Shown piece after piece: positions 51,536-51,568 of a DNA stretch of 51,568 nucleotides. Location of the stretch: contig JABWCF010000019.1 in assembly GCA_013359255.1 (NCBI GenBank), positions 1-51,568 on the forward strand. Direction: 5' to 3'. This DNA is from Flavobacteriales bacterium (GTDB taxonomy: Bacteria > Bacteroidota > Bacteroidia > Flavobacteriales_E > Vicingaceae). How positions within the stretch are numbered: position 1 is the stretch's first letter; each line of letters opens with the position of its first letter. The translations under genes were made by a program, and so were the position numbers. The notes under the pieces are model-generated. The model searched no databases. It saw nothing but the letters and a program-made list of their open reading frames with translations, and was not told the DNA's origin.

Positions 51536-51568
51536 AAAAAAGCATAATAAACTAATTTTTAGATAATT
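51374..51568. repeat. Paralogous repeat, copy 2, cut by the window end
   Basis: Matches 39901-40095 without gaps. The window stops exactly at the base that precedes the G tract in copy 1. Confidence 0.9.

Overview
The window is AT-rich DNA from a member of the Bacteroidota. Three things point there: type IX secretion (T9SS) C-terminal sorting domains, PorP/SprF-like and small beta-barrel outer-membrane proteins with many lipoproteins, and promoters of the TTG-N19-TAnnTTTG type. The dcw gene order is also typical of the phylum. Species and even order cannot be fixed from the sequence alone. Both window edges lie in repeats (a hairpin element at 16-99 and a paralogous copy ending at 51568), so the window may be a whole contig broken at repeats.

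Layout. 1-3220: hairpin repeat, a large T9SS type B beta-propeller protein, a lipoprotein and an alpha/beta hydrolase, all on minus. 3435-19201: one long plus-strand dcw operon (MraZ boxes, mraZ-rsmH-ftsL-ftsI-murE-mraY-murD-[113-aa unknown]-ftsW-murG-murC-ftsQ-ftsA-ftsZ, terminator). It makes lipid II with meso-DAP (MurE has DNPR) and assembles the divisome. 19304-31403: housekeeping genes (rnr, 3-hydroxyacyl-CoA dehydrogenase, GT39-like glycosyltransferase, VOC protein, tRNA-Asn, PfkB kinase, YceI-like lipoprotein, biotin carrier, M1 aminopeptidase with a helical C-terminal part, CAP-domain protein).

31437-34105: a 2.5-kb accessory island (PorP-like protein, lipoprotein, XRE regulator) bounded by 92-bp copies of the cysN 3' end. 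34013-37220: sulfate activation operon cysC-cysD-(four-helix-bundle gene)-cysN. 37368-40110: a minus-strand cassette of surface proteins with a frameshifted leader gene, a detached T9SS sorting domain and a G/C homopolymer tract at the 5' end. 40284-44729: deoC and aldehyde dehydrogenase genes, interrupted by a dense cluster of 14 REP-like palindromic units around a GIY-YIG nuclease gene. 44736-51568: a glycosyltransferase gene broken by three small indels, then a second surface-protein cassette with a tandemly duplicated lipoprotein + GH16 module, one GH16 copy being truncated.

Most interesting points: the GIY-YIG gene inside REPIN-like repeats, the cysN-3'-end island, the possible poly-C contingency tract before the tail-fibre-like gene, a deoC-linked ALDH pair resembling a split ALDH16, and a degenerate Mur-ligase-like small gene in dcw. 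Several accessory genes from 37 kb onward carry single-base indels, mostly in homopolymers. Real decay, phase variation and sequencing error cannot be told apart here.
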